From positions 17,191,001 through 17,255,000 of the forward strand of contig NC_133161.1 in the NCBI RefSeq assembly GCF_040802235.1: DNA of 64,000 nt, in the 5' to 3' direction. How positions within the stretch are numbered: position 1 is the stretch's first letter; the number at the start of each line of letters is the position of its first letter. The translations under genes and the position numbers were made by a program. A model generated the notes under the pieces. The model was not told where the DNA came from, did no database searches, and saw only the letters and a list, made by a program, of their open reading frames with translations. Below, piece by piece: positions 34,932 through 47,697 of the stretch. This DNA comes from Manis javanica (taxonomy: Eukaryota; Chordata; Mammalia; Pholidota; Manidae).

Positions 34932-35531
34932 ATCGACACTGCTGGTGGGATCTTAAAGTGGTGCAACTGCTATGGAAAACAGTACAGAGGATACTCAAAA
35001 AATTAATAATAAACGTACTATATGATCCAGCAACCCCACTTCTGGGGATTATCCAAGAGAATTGAAAGCAGGATCTTGGAGAGATATTTGCATACCCTTG
35101 TGCACAGCAGGAATGAATGAATAGCCAAGGAATGAATGAATAAACAAAATGTGGTATATCCATGTAACGGAGTGTCATTTAGCCTTAACCAGTAAGGAAA
35201 TTTTGACACCTGCTACAACATGGATGAACCTTGAGGATATTTTGCTAAGGGACATATGACAGACACAAAAAGACAAATACTGTGTAATTTCACTTATACA
35301 ACGTTCTCTAAAGTAGTCAAATTTCTAGAAACAGGAAGTAGAATGGTGGTTCCCAGGGCCTGAAGGAGAGGAGAATGGGAGTTGTTAAAGGCATACACAG
35401 TTTTGGATTTGCAAGATGAAAAAGTGCCTAACAATGTGATTGTACTTAACACCACTGAACTGTATACTTAAAAATAATTAAGATGGTAAATTTTGTGTTA
35501 TATATATTTTTTACCATAATATTTTAAAAAT
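34932..35531 (+). mobile_element. Old L1 (L1M type) 3' end
   Basis: ORF2 end and 3'UTR of an old L1: CACTGCTGGTGGGA, GATCCAGCAACCCCACTTCT, CAACATGGATGAACCTTGAG, then GAATGGTGGTTCCCAGGG and CACTGAACTGTATACTTAAA. Frame destroyed by many changes. Confidence 0.85.
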
Positions 35532-37742
35532 CCACAATTCATGCCGTGTCATTGGAAAAAAGTAGTCAAGCACTATTTACTTCAGTGGGACATTCTTTGG
35601 ATCCCATTAGATTACATATTAAGTAAATATTAATTTTATATACTATCTATAACTATTAGTTGTTATTAGAAATGATGGCATATAGCCCAAAATATTTCTA
35701 CTAGAATGACTCCTAATCCATAAATTACTGGTTATTTTGGATCTGCCTAGAATCATGTGTCAGGAGGGAAGACAGACCAGGCACTGGAGATAGGAAAGAT
35801 GGCTGCGTCAAAGGTAGGCACTAAAATAAACCCATTTGTCCACAACTTTATTTTGAACTGGACTCTAGCAGGTGATATCTAGCAGATGAAATAACCCTTT
35901 GCTCTTGATTCAGAGCTGAATACAGTAATATATATCTAGTGCTCCAGAGCTGCTCCAAGAAAGTTCTTAACGACTGCATATGGCTTCAATCTGTGTGTTC
36001 CGACACAACTGGAATATTCCTCATTGGCACCTCAAATCACTAAATTAGCTCTGATATGATGTAGTTAGCATTGTTACTTAGATATCTTTCTTTATGCTTT
36101 ACAGACCGTTTTCATATTCATTAGCTCATGTAACAGTCACAATAACTAGGAACTTGGCAAGCTGGTTTATTATTCCCATTTTATGAAAAAGGAAACCAGA
36201 GGCAAAGAAGAAAATAGTTTGCCCAAACTTTTGGTATTGAGAAAGTGGCTGAGCCATGACCAAGTTCTAATGTTTCTCTGCAAATGGACTCTTCTTTTCA
36301 CTCCACTATAATCGTATCTGAAGTTAAACTTGGTTTGTTATAAAATAATAAATCAATTGAAATAGAACATGTTAGCCCCTTCCTTTTACCTCATACTTTG
36401 AGGACTGGACAGTCTGTGAGGAAGGTTTCCTACTTTTCAATCTCAATAACTTCTACAGTCTTGATCTAGCTACCTTCCATGCCTGAGCGGAAGCAATGCT
36501 TCATCAGGTGGCTCAGCTTATAAAACAGGAAGAAAATGGGTAGGCTTTTTATAAGTAAGGACTACAACTGAAACTATGTTGGATTTTTCTTTTGAGATTA
36601 AGGAGGACCCACATGGATTTCACTGTAAAATTGGGAACATGGTAAGACTCCAGACAGAATACTATCCCTAGAGTCTTTATTTATGGTTTTCACTTCATTT
36701 ACTACGCTTTCACTGCAGAAGTGGTATTCTTAATGTTTTACATGAATCAAATAAAAAGAAAGAGATCAGTAGTGCTTACTGACCCTGAGCTCCTTTAATA
36801 CATTTGCTTTCTAATGAAGTTATAATATTGGTAATTGTCTTGAAAACATATTTGTGTTCTCAGCAGAACTTCAGCAGAACCCTGTGTTTTTCACTGGGCA
36901 GAATTCATGTAAGTTGGGTCCTCCTGGGGCTTTATTTAGGAGAATTTAGTGGTGAGCTTGAAAGTGTGTCTAATAGGTAGTCCTTAACTAAGAGACAAGG
37001 ATACAGCTTGTCTGCTCCCTAAATACTAACAGGTTGTAAGGTCATTCTTAACTACATACGAACATAGGTAGCCCATTTACAGCATTTCTGTCAAAGGAAC
37101 AGTTGAATTACCACTGTCTAGTGAATCATTTGTTCCATGTTGAAAATGGTACCATTTCTAGCTATGGAGTAAGGGAAAGAAGAAAACAGAAAATGAGCTC
37201 AAGATCATACAGTTACCAATATTTGTTACATCTCATGCTTTTTAAACACTGAGATAGCTCTGAATATACGGTCCTTCAGGACAATGCTTTCCAAGCTGCA
37301 GGTCAGAAAATAAATTTGGTGGATTGTAACCAGCATTTTAAAAAGTGAAAGAGAAAACATCAGAGTGCTTTGCATAGAGCAAGGGGAAACATTTCTTGAC
37401 ATGTTTGTTTAGTCATAAATATATATGTAGATATGTACTGGGTCATGATGTAAATGTATTTCTTACCAAGGGTTTAGGTTTAAAATTTTTAATGTTGTTC
37501 TAGGTTCTTGGCAGTTAAAGATGAATTATTTTGAACTCAAACAAGTCTCTTAAAACGTGAGACTGCCCTTTCAGGGCCCTGTAGGTTCACAGACCTGTGA
37601 CTTCAAAGAGGGCATCTCCTCCATCAGTTAATTAAAGGTCTTTCCATCTTCAGAAATGAGTTTGTTCTCTCTTTGTGTTCATCACGTTCTTGCACAAGAG
37701 ATGGACTGGGAGAACACACGCCTGTAGAAACTTCTCTGGATT

Positions 37743-37756
37743 CCACTAGGTGTCGC
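37743..37756 (+). promoter_or_regulatory. CTCF-like motif
   Basis: CCACTAGGTGTCGC differs from the strong CTCF core CCACTAGGGGGCGC at two positions. Motif match only. Confidence 0.35.
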
Positions 37757-37779
37757 TCAGTCTTTATTTTGGACAATCA

Positions 37780-38100
37780 AAACGTCCATCGGTGAGACTG
37801 GTTAAATAAATCACGACACCCGCCTCTGGTGGAATACTCTAATATCGTTAATTGTAAGCTTATATTCATTGGTATAGAAAGGTAGCTGTTATATATTGTT
37901 ATGTACGATGCAAGTATCAATTACAAAATATATATTTATACATTCTTTATGTATATATGTGTGTCTACTTTTAATATACATAGAAAATTTCTGGAAAAAA
38001 TATTAAGGGTGGTTGTCTTTGGGTGGTGGGTGCTTATTTTTGTACTTCTATTTTCTGCATGTTTTATAATGAGTTCTTTTTTTCCTTGTAATTAGAAAAA
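37780..38100 (+). mobile_element. Old L1 3' UTR fragment
   Basis: Blocks such as CTGGTTAAATAAATCACGAC, GTGGAATACTCTAATATCG, then GGTGGTTGTCTTTGGGTGGTGGG and TTTTGTACTTCTATTTTCTGCATG follow the order of old L1 3' ends. Confidence 0.6.
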
Positions 38101-40440
38101 ACCTTAATTCGCATGCTTAAAAAAATAGAAAGCAAAACAGATCCTTGCTTTATATTTTCTATAAAACCTGTGGTATAATTTGCTATCTCTATCACTTGCT
38201 CACTGAATTGAGATTTTTATATCATGTTTTAGAGAAAATCTAGTTATAAGAAAACAGGAGTATCAAAGGAGGCAGTAATTAAGTCAAACATAAGAAGCTA
38301 TGTTCAAAACAGGAGTAAGAATTTTGTCCATATCACCTCTGCTCAGATATGTTGCACAACCTTGGCATTAGGGTACCTCTAACATGGACATTTCTTCCAG
38401 AAAGTTCTCTCCCCTCTCCTTGGCTTCCTTAGATGTATGTTAAGATGAACATCAGAGCTTTCACCATGAATAACACAGATTGTGTTCAGTTAGGTCAGCA
38501 GGCACTGGGCTAATCTAAATAGAAGCTCTTATCCCTGCTCAGCTCCTCACTTTATAACTATATGGAGCAAAACCAGGCATCTCTGCATCTATCAACATCA
38601 AAATCTAAGTGAAACTAAAACTAAACATATGTTGGCAGCTAAAAAGAAACTAATAGTATGGTGGCAGCTTATTTGTGTCGTATTTTCTGCCCATAGATGG
38701 AAAACTTCAGGCAAGAGTCCATTCAAGGCTCTCAGTGCCCAAACTGTTGCCATCCCTTGTGACTTTTCTCTGTGAAATTACCCAGCTCTCTAGATTTCCA
38801 CACAATGGGCTTGTTAATTATTAATGTGAGCTTTGACTAAGGCTGGTTAGCAAGTTTGCTAATTGTTAACCAAACTTCTCACCACCGACAGATTTTTTAG
38901 GCATTATTTCTCTTAACAAAAACATACTCATACCAACAAAACATAAACTATCAAAATAACATGGTTAGGTAATATTCACTGGATATTTTGCATGAACCTG
39001 ACACTGCTCAAGGACTTTAAAATCTTAAACTACTGGCACTTCAGCAAGCTTTGGTCTCCATTTACCAGCCTACATCAATTGGATTTCTAGATTTTTCTGT
39101 GAATCCCTAACAAATTCTTAATTGTCTACTTAAATTCTACTTTTTTGCCAATCCCAAGTAACATCTATAGGTTCAACACTTGTTACTCCTACACAGTTTA
39201 CATAGGCTTTTCATGCACACTTTTTCTTCCATATGCATGCTTTAGGCTCTCCTTTGGGTGAATGTGACTAGGTTTCTGCTCAAAATTTTGCAAGGCGGAA
39301 TTATTTGGGGGCAATTATATTTGCCCATCTTAGCTTCTTTGAGAAGCCAAAAATGTCCAGTAGCTCTAAAAGCTCTGCTTGTTTCTGAATGTTACAAAGG
39401 CTTTAGTGTAAGGAGGATGTCCAGCTTCTACACAACTGCTTAGGGACTTTCTTATTTGGAGTGTTCAGAAAAACAGGGTCTACAGGCAAGGCTGCTGCCA
39501 AAGAATAACCTCATGGGAATCTATGTTTCAGGGACCCAAGATTCTTTTCCAGAAAATCTGGCACAGCAGCCAGCGACCTAACAGAGGTTGGAATTTGGTG
39601 CAAGCGGTTGGGAGCAGGGTGTGTGCAGGAAGCGGGCACTGAGAACCATGTAGCCAGGTGTCTAGGGCAGGCTTCTGCAACTTGAGTCCTTCTACGTAAC
39701 TGGTGGGGAGTTCTCAGTATTGAGTGTATCTAGATGTGAAGATTTACCTGCATGTACTCTTCTAACTGCCCAGATATTCAACATGATGGGGGGTGGGGTG
39801 GGGGTGAGGTGAGGAGAGGACGCTGAAGCTGTGCAAGAGGGTTTTCCAAAGTGTTTTAAATGGAGCCCTAGCCCTGTGCCTTCTTTCTCCCTCTTAGGGA
39901 TTCCCAGTGCCAGGGAACATCATGTGCTCTCAAAGTCCTGAGGTAGAGAGATCTGATTAACTTGATATGATCATCTGTTTAACCTGTTATTTCCCAAGCA
40001 TTTGGTCACAGAACAATCTTAGTTTTATGCCCCATTTATTTACAATTCTTGAAGATGGTACTAAGAAGCTTCTCTTAGGAAGTTGGCTGGACCATACAGA
40101 GAATGAATCAATGATATTAACCTCACTCATGTTTCCTAATAAACTGATTTTACAGGAGTATATTAAATTGGGGACAAACATGGACACCAAGCAGGATCTG
40201 CCTTGTTAAATAATGGGAAAAGCAGATTAAACCCTGTCTGAGCAATGACTGCTCGTTTTGTTAGTGATTGATAGCCTGACCTGCTGACTGGGTATCTCTA
40301 AGACAATGGCCAATGACTTCACCACAGAACTATGTGGCCTGCTTAGCACGTTTCTGTCTGGAGGCACAGGATGGGGAGACTGGTTTTTTTTTTTTCCCAC
40401 ATGTGAACACAGTCATTGTTAAATAATCCCTGCTTCTTAC

Positions 40441-40583
40441 CTGAAAGTATTCTCGGTGTGTTTGAGTTTGTGGGTCATGAATTCTCCATTCTGTGACTTC
40501 ACTTCTGTAAATCCCTTCTTTCCATCCAAGAGGCTCTTAACTTCTTTGGGCTCTTTATCCTTTTTAATCTTCTCATCTTTGAT
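40441..40583 (-). CDS. CALD1: CALD1 exon
   Basis: 143 bp, 47 codons plus two bases of a split Ser codon: begins IKDEKIKKDKEPKEVKSLLD and ends KLKHTENTF. Acceptor GGTTAG, donor GTAAGAAG. A constitutive link between the alternative 26-residue segment and the tropomyosin-binding helix. Compared with human (EPKEEVKSFMDRKKGF) it is one residue shorter and reads EPKEVKSLLDGKKGF. Confidence 0.96.
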
Positions 40584-43500
40584 CTAACCAACAGTACACA
40601 TGAGGAAGAAACATCATGATAAAAATCTCATTAGGTTTTGGCATCACCAAATAAGATCCCAAATTGTTAGGAAGCCAGAAAACTCGGAAGTAACACAAAC
40701 CCCTGGAGAACGATGTGGTAGAGCTGGGGTCAGAGGAAATTCTCAGCGTGAGCTGTGGTCCTTAGCCCCTGAACAGACACCTTGACCCCAATCTGAGGAA
40801 ATCAAGATCATCTCTGATTTCACTGAGGTCTTATTTCAAGAGCGGTTGAGATGTTACTATTTGTCAACTATCATTTCTGGAAACTGCACTTAAAAGTAGC
40901 TGTTCGCAGCTTCCCCAGGGAAGAATGATGATCAGGGCGGACTTACAGGGGGAAGGCCAGGTTGCTCAGACAGTTTTTATCCTTGGATGAAATGTGTGTC
41001 TTTGAGAAGGACATGAATGTGTTGAGGAGGAAAGAACAGGGAACCCCCCAAGCTGGCTAGATCTGCCAACGTAATTTTGGCAGATGCTAGAGGAAAAGCA
41101 CCCTTGTATTTTAATCAAATGATAACGAGGGTCCTGAGGACAAAAGATATAATAGCCCTACTTTTAGGGGGATGACCCAGAGGCCATGTTGGTGGTCACT
41201 TAAGCCACTAATGCTACAATGGAATAGGAAAAATTCCAGGGTTTACCTCGGCTTCTACTACAGGTAAAAATTTGGTCTCCAGAAGTGGTTTTGTGATTGT
41301 TGGAGGAGACAGAGGAAGGAGATACATGGAGAGTGGCTTTAGCTTTCTTTATCAGTTTTGTGCTACGAGTTCCTCACACTAAATGAGACAGATTATTTCA
41401 GAACTGAATTTAGAGAGCTTTCTTGAGGGTTCACATTATTTTACCAATATCATCTCACCCACTTTAAAGGTAAGTGTGAAACAGGGAGGTTCACTACTGG
41501 TCTTTTCAAGACAAACAGTGTCAAAGCACCAACATTCTAAAAAAAACCTGCCAAGGAAGGGTAGGGCCTAAGGACTTAGGGCTTCAGGTGCTGCCCGGGA
41601 TGGTCTCCTGACCACTCACCTCTTTTCAGCAAGTCTGTAGATACCCTCTGAAATTTATTCCCGAAGCGCTTGTTTTACTAAGAAGAGTAATCTTTTTTTT
41701 TCTCTTTACTGATGAGCCTTCAAAAGCCCTTTGCCTGATTGCCTTCTTTGGAGGTTATTTGACTGAGTTACTACAGATGGACCGTTTACTACTATGTTGC
41801 CCTAATTAGTTCAGACTCTAGTCTCTCTCTGAGGGGTATATACCAAGGCCATCCCTTGGACTTGCTGGAGAGGGGGGCTGTAGCTGTGCTGTTCTGAGAG
41901 CTTTGCCTGCAAATCTGGAAACCTGAGTCTTAGTTCCAGTGATGTCAACAAAGTTCTATGTTACTTTGATTGTCACCTAGCTTCTCTGGGATGTTACCTG
42001 AAAAGAGATGGTTGGGCTAGATGATTGCTTCCTAATTCTTTAATCCCGTCATTTCCCTCTTGACTCCTCGTTTGTTATGAGAGGTTACAGAGAAGGGAAG
42101 GAAGCCCCTGGCCTGCCCTACAGCTTGACTGCAGCTCCTCAGTGGCTGTTCCTGACCAATAATGAGTCAGTGTTCATTGGGCAGGCAGGGGCAGCCAAGA
42201 TCTACTCTTGTCTGAGTTATTTCCTTTCTCCCAAAATGTATTATCTGATTTACTGACCAAAAATGTGTGTAAAATAGATTTTTAAAACAATACATGCCTA
42301 ACAGAAGAAAAATCCCCCTTTTTTTTCAAGCTCTGCCTTTACTGACATCAGGGTGGATGGCATGCTTATTTTCTCTTTGGAAGACTTCTTTAGAAAAATT
42401 CCCAATGCAATAGTGATAGTTTGAGTTTGCAAATCATTGTCTTTTTCTGGGAGATGAATAAAATTAACTTCATAATGCCTCTAAGTTTTATTTTAAGCAG
42501 CGGATTCGATTCTATAGTAGATTCAACTCAAGCTCATGGGATTCTGAGCCCCTTGAGAGAAGCACTAAATCAGACAGGTCAGAGTGTTACCCTGCGGAAA
42601 ATCTGTGCTGATGGATTCTTATGCAGCCAAGTACTCTGAAAGAGTTAATGTGCTTAGATGCAGGTAACATTATCACGTGCAAGGCTCTGGCCTAATGCAC
42701 TCCTTTGGATAAAACTGGATATTTGGGATGTTGAATGGGATAAACACATGGGTGTGTGATTCCTGTGCCATACCTTGTGCCAGACAGACGCTCAAAAGGC
42801 CAAGTGAGCAAATCCAAAAAGGACAGAGCTGTCATCTCTGTAGTATATTGTTTTGCATTATTTGATTCCAGAATAGCAACAAGTACTGGTGCAAATTATA
42901 GTTTTCAAATCAGGATTAATGCACTGTTAGATTCAGAAGCCTTAATCCCTTTTCTGGGTCAAATGTCTATCCCATGGATGTTCTTGCTCCTGAAGTGGTC
43001 CACAGGCAACACGGACCTCACTAGGAAGCTCGGTCCCATGGAGTCAGATTGTGCATTTCATACAATTCCAGGTGATTTGCATGCATACCAACATTAGGGA
43101 AGAATTGGCCTACATGGCATGAGTATCAGTTTCAATATTATATGAATAACTCCACTGGAAACTGCTTTTCTGTTAGAGGCCAGGGGAAAAACAAACAACA
43201 AACACAAATAGAAAAAGAGAGGTCTGGGTGAAGAACTAAAAAGAGGCAATTTTATAGTGGAAGAGGAGAAAAAGAAAGCTAAGTTAAGTTTCAAGGCTGG
43301 TGATCATCTTTAATCCACCACCACAGAGCTAAACTGCAAAGGGAAGGTTTTTTGTATTCGAGTGACTTCTGGAAATGTTTTCTCTAAGAAGGCTCATGTG
43401 ATGTTTGTGTTTACTTGTAGCTGACCAGATCCTACAAACCTTCTTGGAAGGAAAGGCTTTCTTTCCGGAACCCCAAAGGAAAAAGAAAAGGAGGAGGGTG

Positions 43501-45378
43501 TTGAAAATGGCTAAATCATGTAAAATATGATTTAAAGTTGTCTACATAAGGCAACCACACAATTAGCTGGACAGGGGGAGAACTCATCATTCAGCTAGTA
43601 ATTTATATATGTAATCTTCAACCAGGAATGATAGATTTTTTTTTGTTGCTGCTGTTAGCTTGGGTTGAATAACTAATCTGGAAAAAAGAATCCAAAAGTT
43701 GTGAGACACTGGAATGTGCTGTAGAGCAAACTGGGAAAGAGGCAGGTCTGAAATCATCATATCAGGGACATCATTGACCTTGGGCCTTATCTACAAAGAG
43801 TCAAAAGGATGATGTGGGTGACTGCTGTGGAGCCCCTCAAGGACACAATACATAGACATGGGATGCCTTGGTCACTAAAAGCAGATCATGTCTTAGTGAA
43901 CTGAATTGAAATTTAAATACAGAATCCAACCAGTGCCTTCTCAGCGATCCCTTCCCCATGCAAACTTAATCTCCAAGCTCTGATTTCATGCCCTCTTCTC
44001 TCTGTACTTAAACGTATTCACCATGAAACATGAGCTTTATAGAAGAACCCATGTGGGACATTTCTGTTTGAGTTTAGTTCCAAGTAACTTTCATTTTTTG
44101 TAGATGAATGTGTAGGTGTTCTTCTGTTACAAAAGGAGAACAGTTTTTCCCGACATATTCAACTATTTCCTCAGCTGCCTCTCTTGAGCCAAATTCAGTT
44201 TTCAGTTCTTAACATTACTGTTTTCTCCTTCCTTTAAATGGGCAATGTTCACACCCAGTTTTCATTCCCCAGCCATCACAAGTTCTACTGGAAGCAGGCA
44301 GGAACATATATCTTAAGCAAAATAAATATAAGATGAACTAAGGGTCCTGTACTTTTGACTTGAATCTTACAAAAAACATGTTTAAGAAAATAACTATCTG
44401 CCTATTTTATCTGGTTATCTATATTCTAAACACAGATTTTTCTGTTTCTTGATTATATGCCGTAATGGGCAGAGAAATGTAGCAAGAGTTCATTTGAATT
44501 GGCCATCAATATTTACAATCCAGTCCTATGGGCAAACTAATTCAGGTCTTCTTACCTTTGATAGCCTAGTTTTAGCCCGTTCAAGTACTTGGAATTCATT
44601 AGAGTGTCAGAATTTTTAGGATTATTTGGGGCTAACATAAGCATCACGGCTAAAACAAGGTCAGGTTCTCTGATGTGGTATTCTGAGTAACGTTCCTTCT
44701 GCAGCGGCCTCTGGCCCACTGACTCGCTTACTTACCTACAGTCAAACACCCTGGCACTAGCACCTGTGTGTGCCTTGGAAATGCAATGCAGAACATTTTG
44801 CCGACCTTTTCTTTTTGAGAATCAAATATCATCTTCAGCTCATCAAATTTTCTACTGAGATGTGTGGGGGTGTTTTTCCTTTGAAAAGTTCAATTATTAA
44901 TCAAAGCCAGTTGGAAATATTTCATGATTGAAATGAAAGTAGAATGGTGCCAGGAAAAGAGAATAGCACTGAGAAGAGTAGAAAGCGGGAGGGACTCATC
45001 AGAGCAGTGATTTTCAAGCTTTTGACCGTGATCCACAATAAGGAAAATTTATATCACATATTTATAAATGTTTTGAGGCTTTTGGATACCCCCTCGTCAC
45101 CCCCACACACTATTTCCACCCTTCTTCAGGCTACATGTGCAACATTTACCTACAATGCCCTCTGATATTTTCCATGCTATTTCATTTTTTAAAATGCCAA
45201 TTGACACATTAACTAATTTCAAGATGTTCTGAGTTGATTTCACCGTTCAATGAATCATGAGTCATGGCTTGAAAAACACTGGACTAGAGATTATAATTTT
45301 GAGCCCAACAGACCAGAAATGTCATGGAATGCTGCTGCCTGTTGCTTTATGATCAAGTTATTTCTCAATGATATTTAC
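40584..45378. other. CALD1 intron (4.8 kb)
   Basis: A hAT MITE lies at 45005-45281. Otherwise mostly unique sequence. No exon or RNA gene recognised. Confidence 0.5.
45005..45281 (+). repeat. hAT-type MITE with 15-bp inverted ends
   Basis: Starts CAGTGATTTTCAAGC and ends GCTTGAAAAACACTG, inverted with one mismatch. Flanking 8-mers CATCAGAG and GACTAGAG are a degraded duplication (5 of 8). Confidence 0.65.
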
Positions 45379-45456
45379 CTCTTCTTTTTTGAAGGTAGGC
45401 TTGTCTTCTTGGGTCTTTTCTCTTTTAGCTTGCACTTTAACCCCCTTTTCTTCTTC
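45379..45456 (-). CDS. CALD1: CALD1 alternative 26-codon exon
   Basis: 78 bp, 26 codons, phase 0: EEEKGVKVQAKREKTQED then KPTFKKEE. This is the segment (GEEKGTKVQ... in human) that is included in smooth-muscle caldesmon and in some non-muscle isoforms and skipped in others. The donor is GTAAATATC. The acceptor is weak: the last 12 bases before the exon are GAAAATAACAAG, almost without pyrimidines, which fits regulated inclusion. The first residue is Glu (GAA) for human Gly (GGA). Confidence 0.95.
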
Positions 45457-46748
45457 CTTGTTATTTTCAAGAATGGTTAAGGTCACTTGTTTAAAAGAAG
45501 CTCTTTTTAGCTTAGCCAAGTGAAGGGGTGCTCAGGTCATCCTGCATGTGGCCTGGGGTGACTTCTCTTTTGCTATCTCAGTGCTCACATCACCCTTGGT
45601 GCCAGTGGTTCTAAACAGCAACATAGGATATTTTCTTCCCACCAAAATGTTTTTCTCATGCAGCTACCCTCGTACTCACTGAAATCTAGCATGACATGGT
45701 GCTCCTGGTGCGTGTGTACAAACCTCATGTGGGGTGTGTGCATTTTGTTCCAGATTGTCTCAACTGTAGCTGTGCTCATGAGCCCCTTGTAAAAAGGAGG
45801 AGTGAAAGACAACTTCAGCACAATGCAGGCAGTGATAGAGAGCTCTCTCTGGAAAGATGCATATGCAGGTGTCTCTTTTGTCTATTTTTTTTTTTGGGGG
45901 GGGGTGCAGGTAGTGTTTAGGGACAGTGCTTTTCGTGCAGCCTTGCAGACAGAAAAAAATGTTTTGAGGCTTACAAACAGCTCCTCTCCAAATCTCCTCC
46001 CCCAAACACTATTTCCACCCTTCCTCAGGCTACACGAATTTATCTGTGGCCTCCCACTGGTAAAAGAAGCAAGATATATGCTCTGAATTACCAGTCGGTT
46101 ATAAATTGATGCCACCTCAGATGAATGGCTTTCTGCAAGTCTACATGAAACTCAGGTCTACATGATGGCAAATCATGGTATTGACATTTTTAATAAAAGG
46201 TTTAAACTGGCTTCTTTCCCTCCTTTATTACCAGTTGATTTGAAGGGGGTTATTTTTACCTTCTTTAAATGATAGAGTCTGACATAAAGATTATTTATGT
46301 CAGTTTCCCACCCCAACTTTTTAATATCTTATTAAATGCAAACACCTGGGTGAGGTGAGGCATTGTGGTCCTTTTGCCTCATGTAGACCTATGGAGAGAG
46401 GTGAGCTGTTACCAGGAATGAGTTTAGATGCAGGTGTGGAATCATAAGTCAGTGCAGCACCACCACATGTGTCATCTTGAGTTAATTCATTTTTCTGGCA
46501 TTCATAACAACCAAGCACAGAGCAATTAATTTCTCTCTGGTTTTCCTGGTAAATTCAGTTGATGGACTGTTTAGCCATTGATTGATTGCTTCATGCTTGC
46601 ATATCATTATGGCCTAAAAAAATGAATGGCTTGCCAAATGATCAAACACGTGGGGCTGTAGGAATGTGCCTCAGTCCCAAATTTGAGGTGCATTACATTT
46701 CTCGTAAGTCACAGGCATCGCACATTCGGTGCAAAATGTTTACTGTAC
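45457..46748. other. CALD1 intron (1.3 kb)
   Basis: No repeat or exon confidently recognised. A G-run lies at 45896-45904. Confidence 0.5.
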
Positions 46749-47697
46749 CTGTTTCTTTTGGACAGCTGTCTGAAGCTTATCCTCTTGTGCTTTCTTTCCA
46801 TTTACCTGTTTCCCTTCTATTTTCTCTTCCACCTTTTCCCCCTTTATCTTTTTCTCTTGCATCTCGCTTCTTTTCTCTGCTAGCTGCTTTTTCCGTTTTT
46901 GCTCTTCTGCCTTAGCTTTCTCCTCTTCCTCAGCCTTCGCTCTCTCCCTCTGCTCTGCGGCTCTTCTCTCCTCCTCTCTAATCCTTTCCCTCTCCTCTGC
47001 CTCCCTTCTTTCTCTCTCTTGGGCAGCTGCCTTTTCTTCTGCTTCAATCCTTGCTTTCTCCTCTGCTATCTTTTGCTCTTGTTCAGCTTTAACTCTCTCT
47101 CTTTCTTCTGCCTCCAGCCTGACCCTCTCTGCCTCGGCTCTTTCCCTTCCTTCTGCTTCTAGCTTCTCGCTGGGGGTTGTTATCTCATCGGCCCCCTGTT
47201 CCCTCTCCTCCTCTACTTCACGCTCCTCTGCACTGACTTGCCCATTTTTCAACGACATCACCACTGTTTCTGCTGTGTTCTCTTCTCCCGTCACCTCTAC
47301 CTGGTTGTCTTCGATGCGCTTTGGCTTCTCTTCTTCCTCTTGCTCCTTCTCTTTCTCGTCTTTCTTTTTCCCTTCATCATCCCTCCAGTCATTCTTCTGG
47401 TAGGACTTTGTGACTATTTCAGTTTCTTCCATCTCGTATCTTTCTCGGTGGCTCTCGCTCTTCTCTTCCTTCTCTGCGCTGTCATTTTCTGCTGTGTCGT
47501 TTTGCAGCCTCCTGCCGGGGAGCGACAAACCTGCATCCGCTATTGTTGGGTCGAACTCCTTCTGCCGCTCCAGCGCTTCCTGGAGGCGTTTCTGGCGCCT
47601 TTCCTCCCGCCGAGCCAGGCGCTCCAGGAGCGCAGCCTCGTCACCGCCCTCCGCCTGAGTGTTCGTGCTGCTTGTCTTGACCTCCTCGTCGGGCACA
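46749..47697 (-). CDS. CALD1: CALD1 large exon (myosin-binding part and central helix)
   Basis: 949 bp: one base of a split Ser codon, then 316 codons from VPDEEVKTSSTNTQ to AVQKKQ. Acceptor TTGTCCAG, donor GTACAG. The first 132 codons (47301-47697) are in all isoforms and contain LERLARREERRQKRLQEALE. The remaining 184 codons (46749-47300) form the single alpha-helix spacer found only in smooth-muscle h-caldesmon, which separates the myosin- and actin-binding ends. The spacer is almost all Glu, Lys, Arg and Ala. Human has about 229 residues here with roughly four EEEKRAAEERQRIK-type repeats; this sequence has one (REEERRAAEQRERAK). With a human-like first exon, full h-caldesmon would be about 744 residues against 793 in human. 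Confidence 0.97.
47296..47304 (-). promoter_or_regulatory. CALD1: Internal alternative 5' splice site (h- versus l-caldesmon)
   Basis: CAG/GTAGAG on the minus strand, with the cut between 47301 and 47300. It follows the Gln of DNQ, the same place where human l-caldesmon leaves this exon (GENQ joined to the next exon). The removed part is 552 bp, so the frame is kept. Use of this donor gives the non-muscle form. Confidence 0.85.

Larger units (their letters stand above)
34780..40440. other. CALD1 intron (5.7 kb)
   Basis: Holds old L1 3' ends at 34932-35531 and about 37780-38100, and a CTCF-like site at 37743-37756. The remaining sequence is unique with no exon seen. Confidence 0.55.

Noticed and set aside
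34479-35006. Plus-strand 175-codon open frame rich in Leu
   Set aside because: Antisense to the CALD1 exon 34521-34779 and extends into L1 sequence. No independent evidence.
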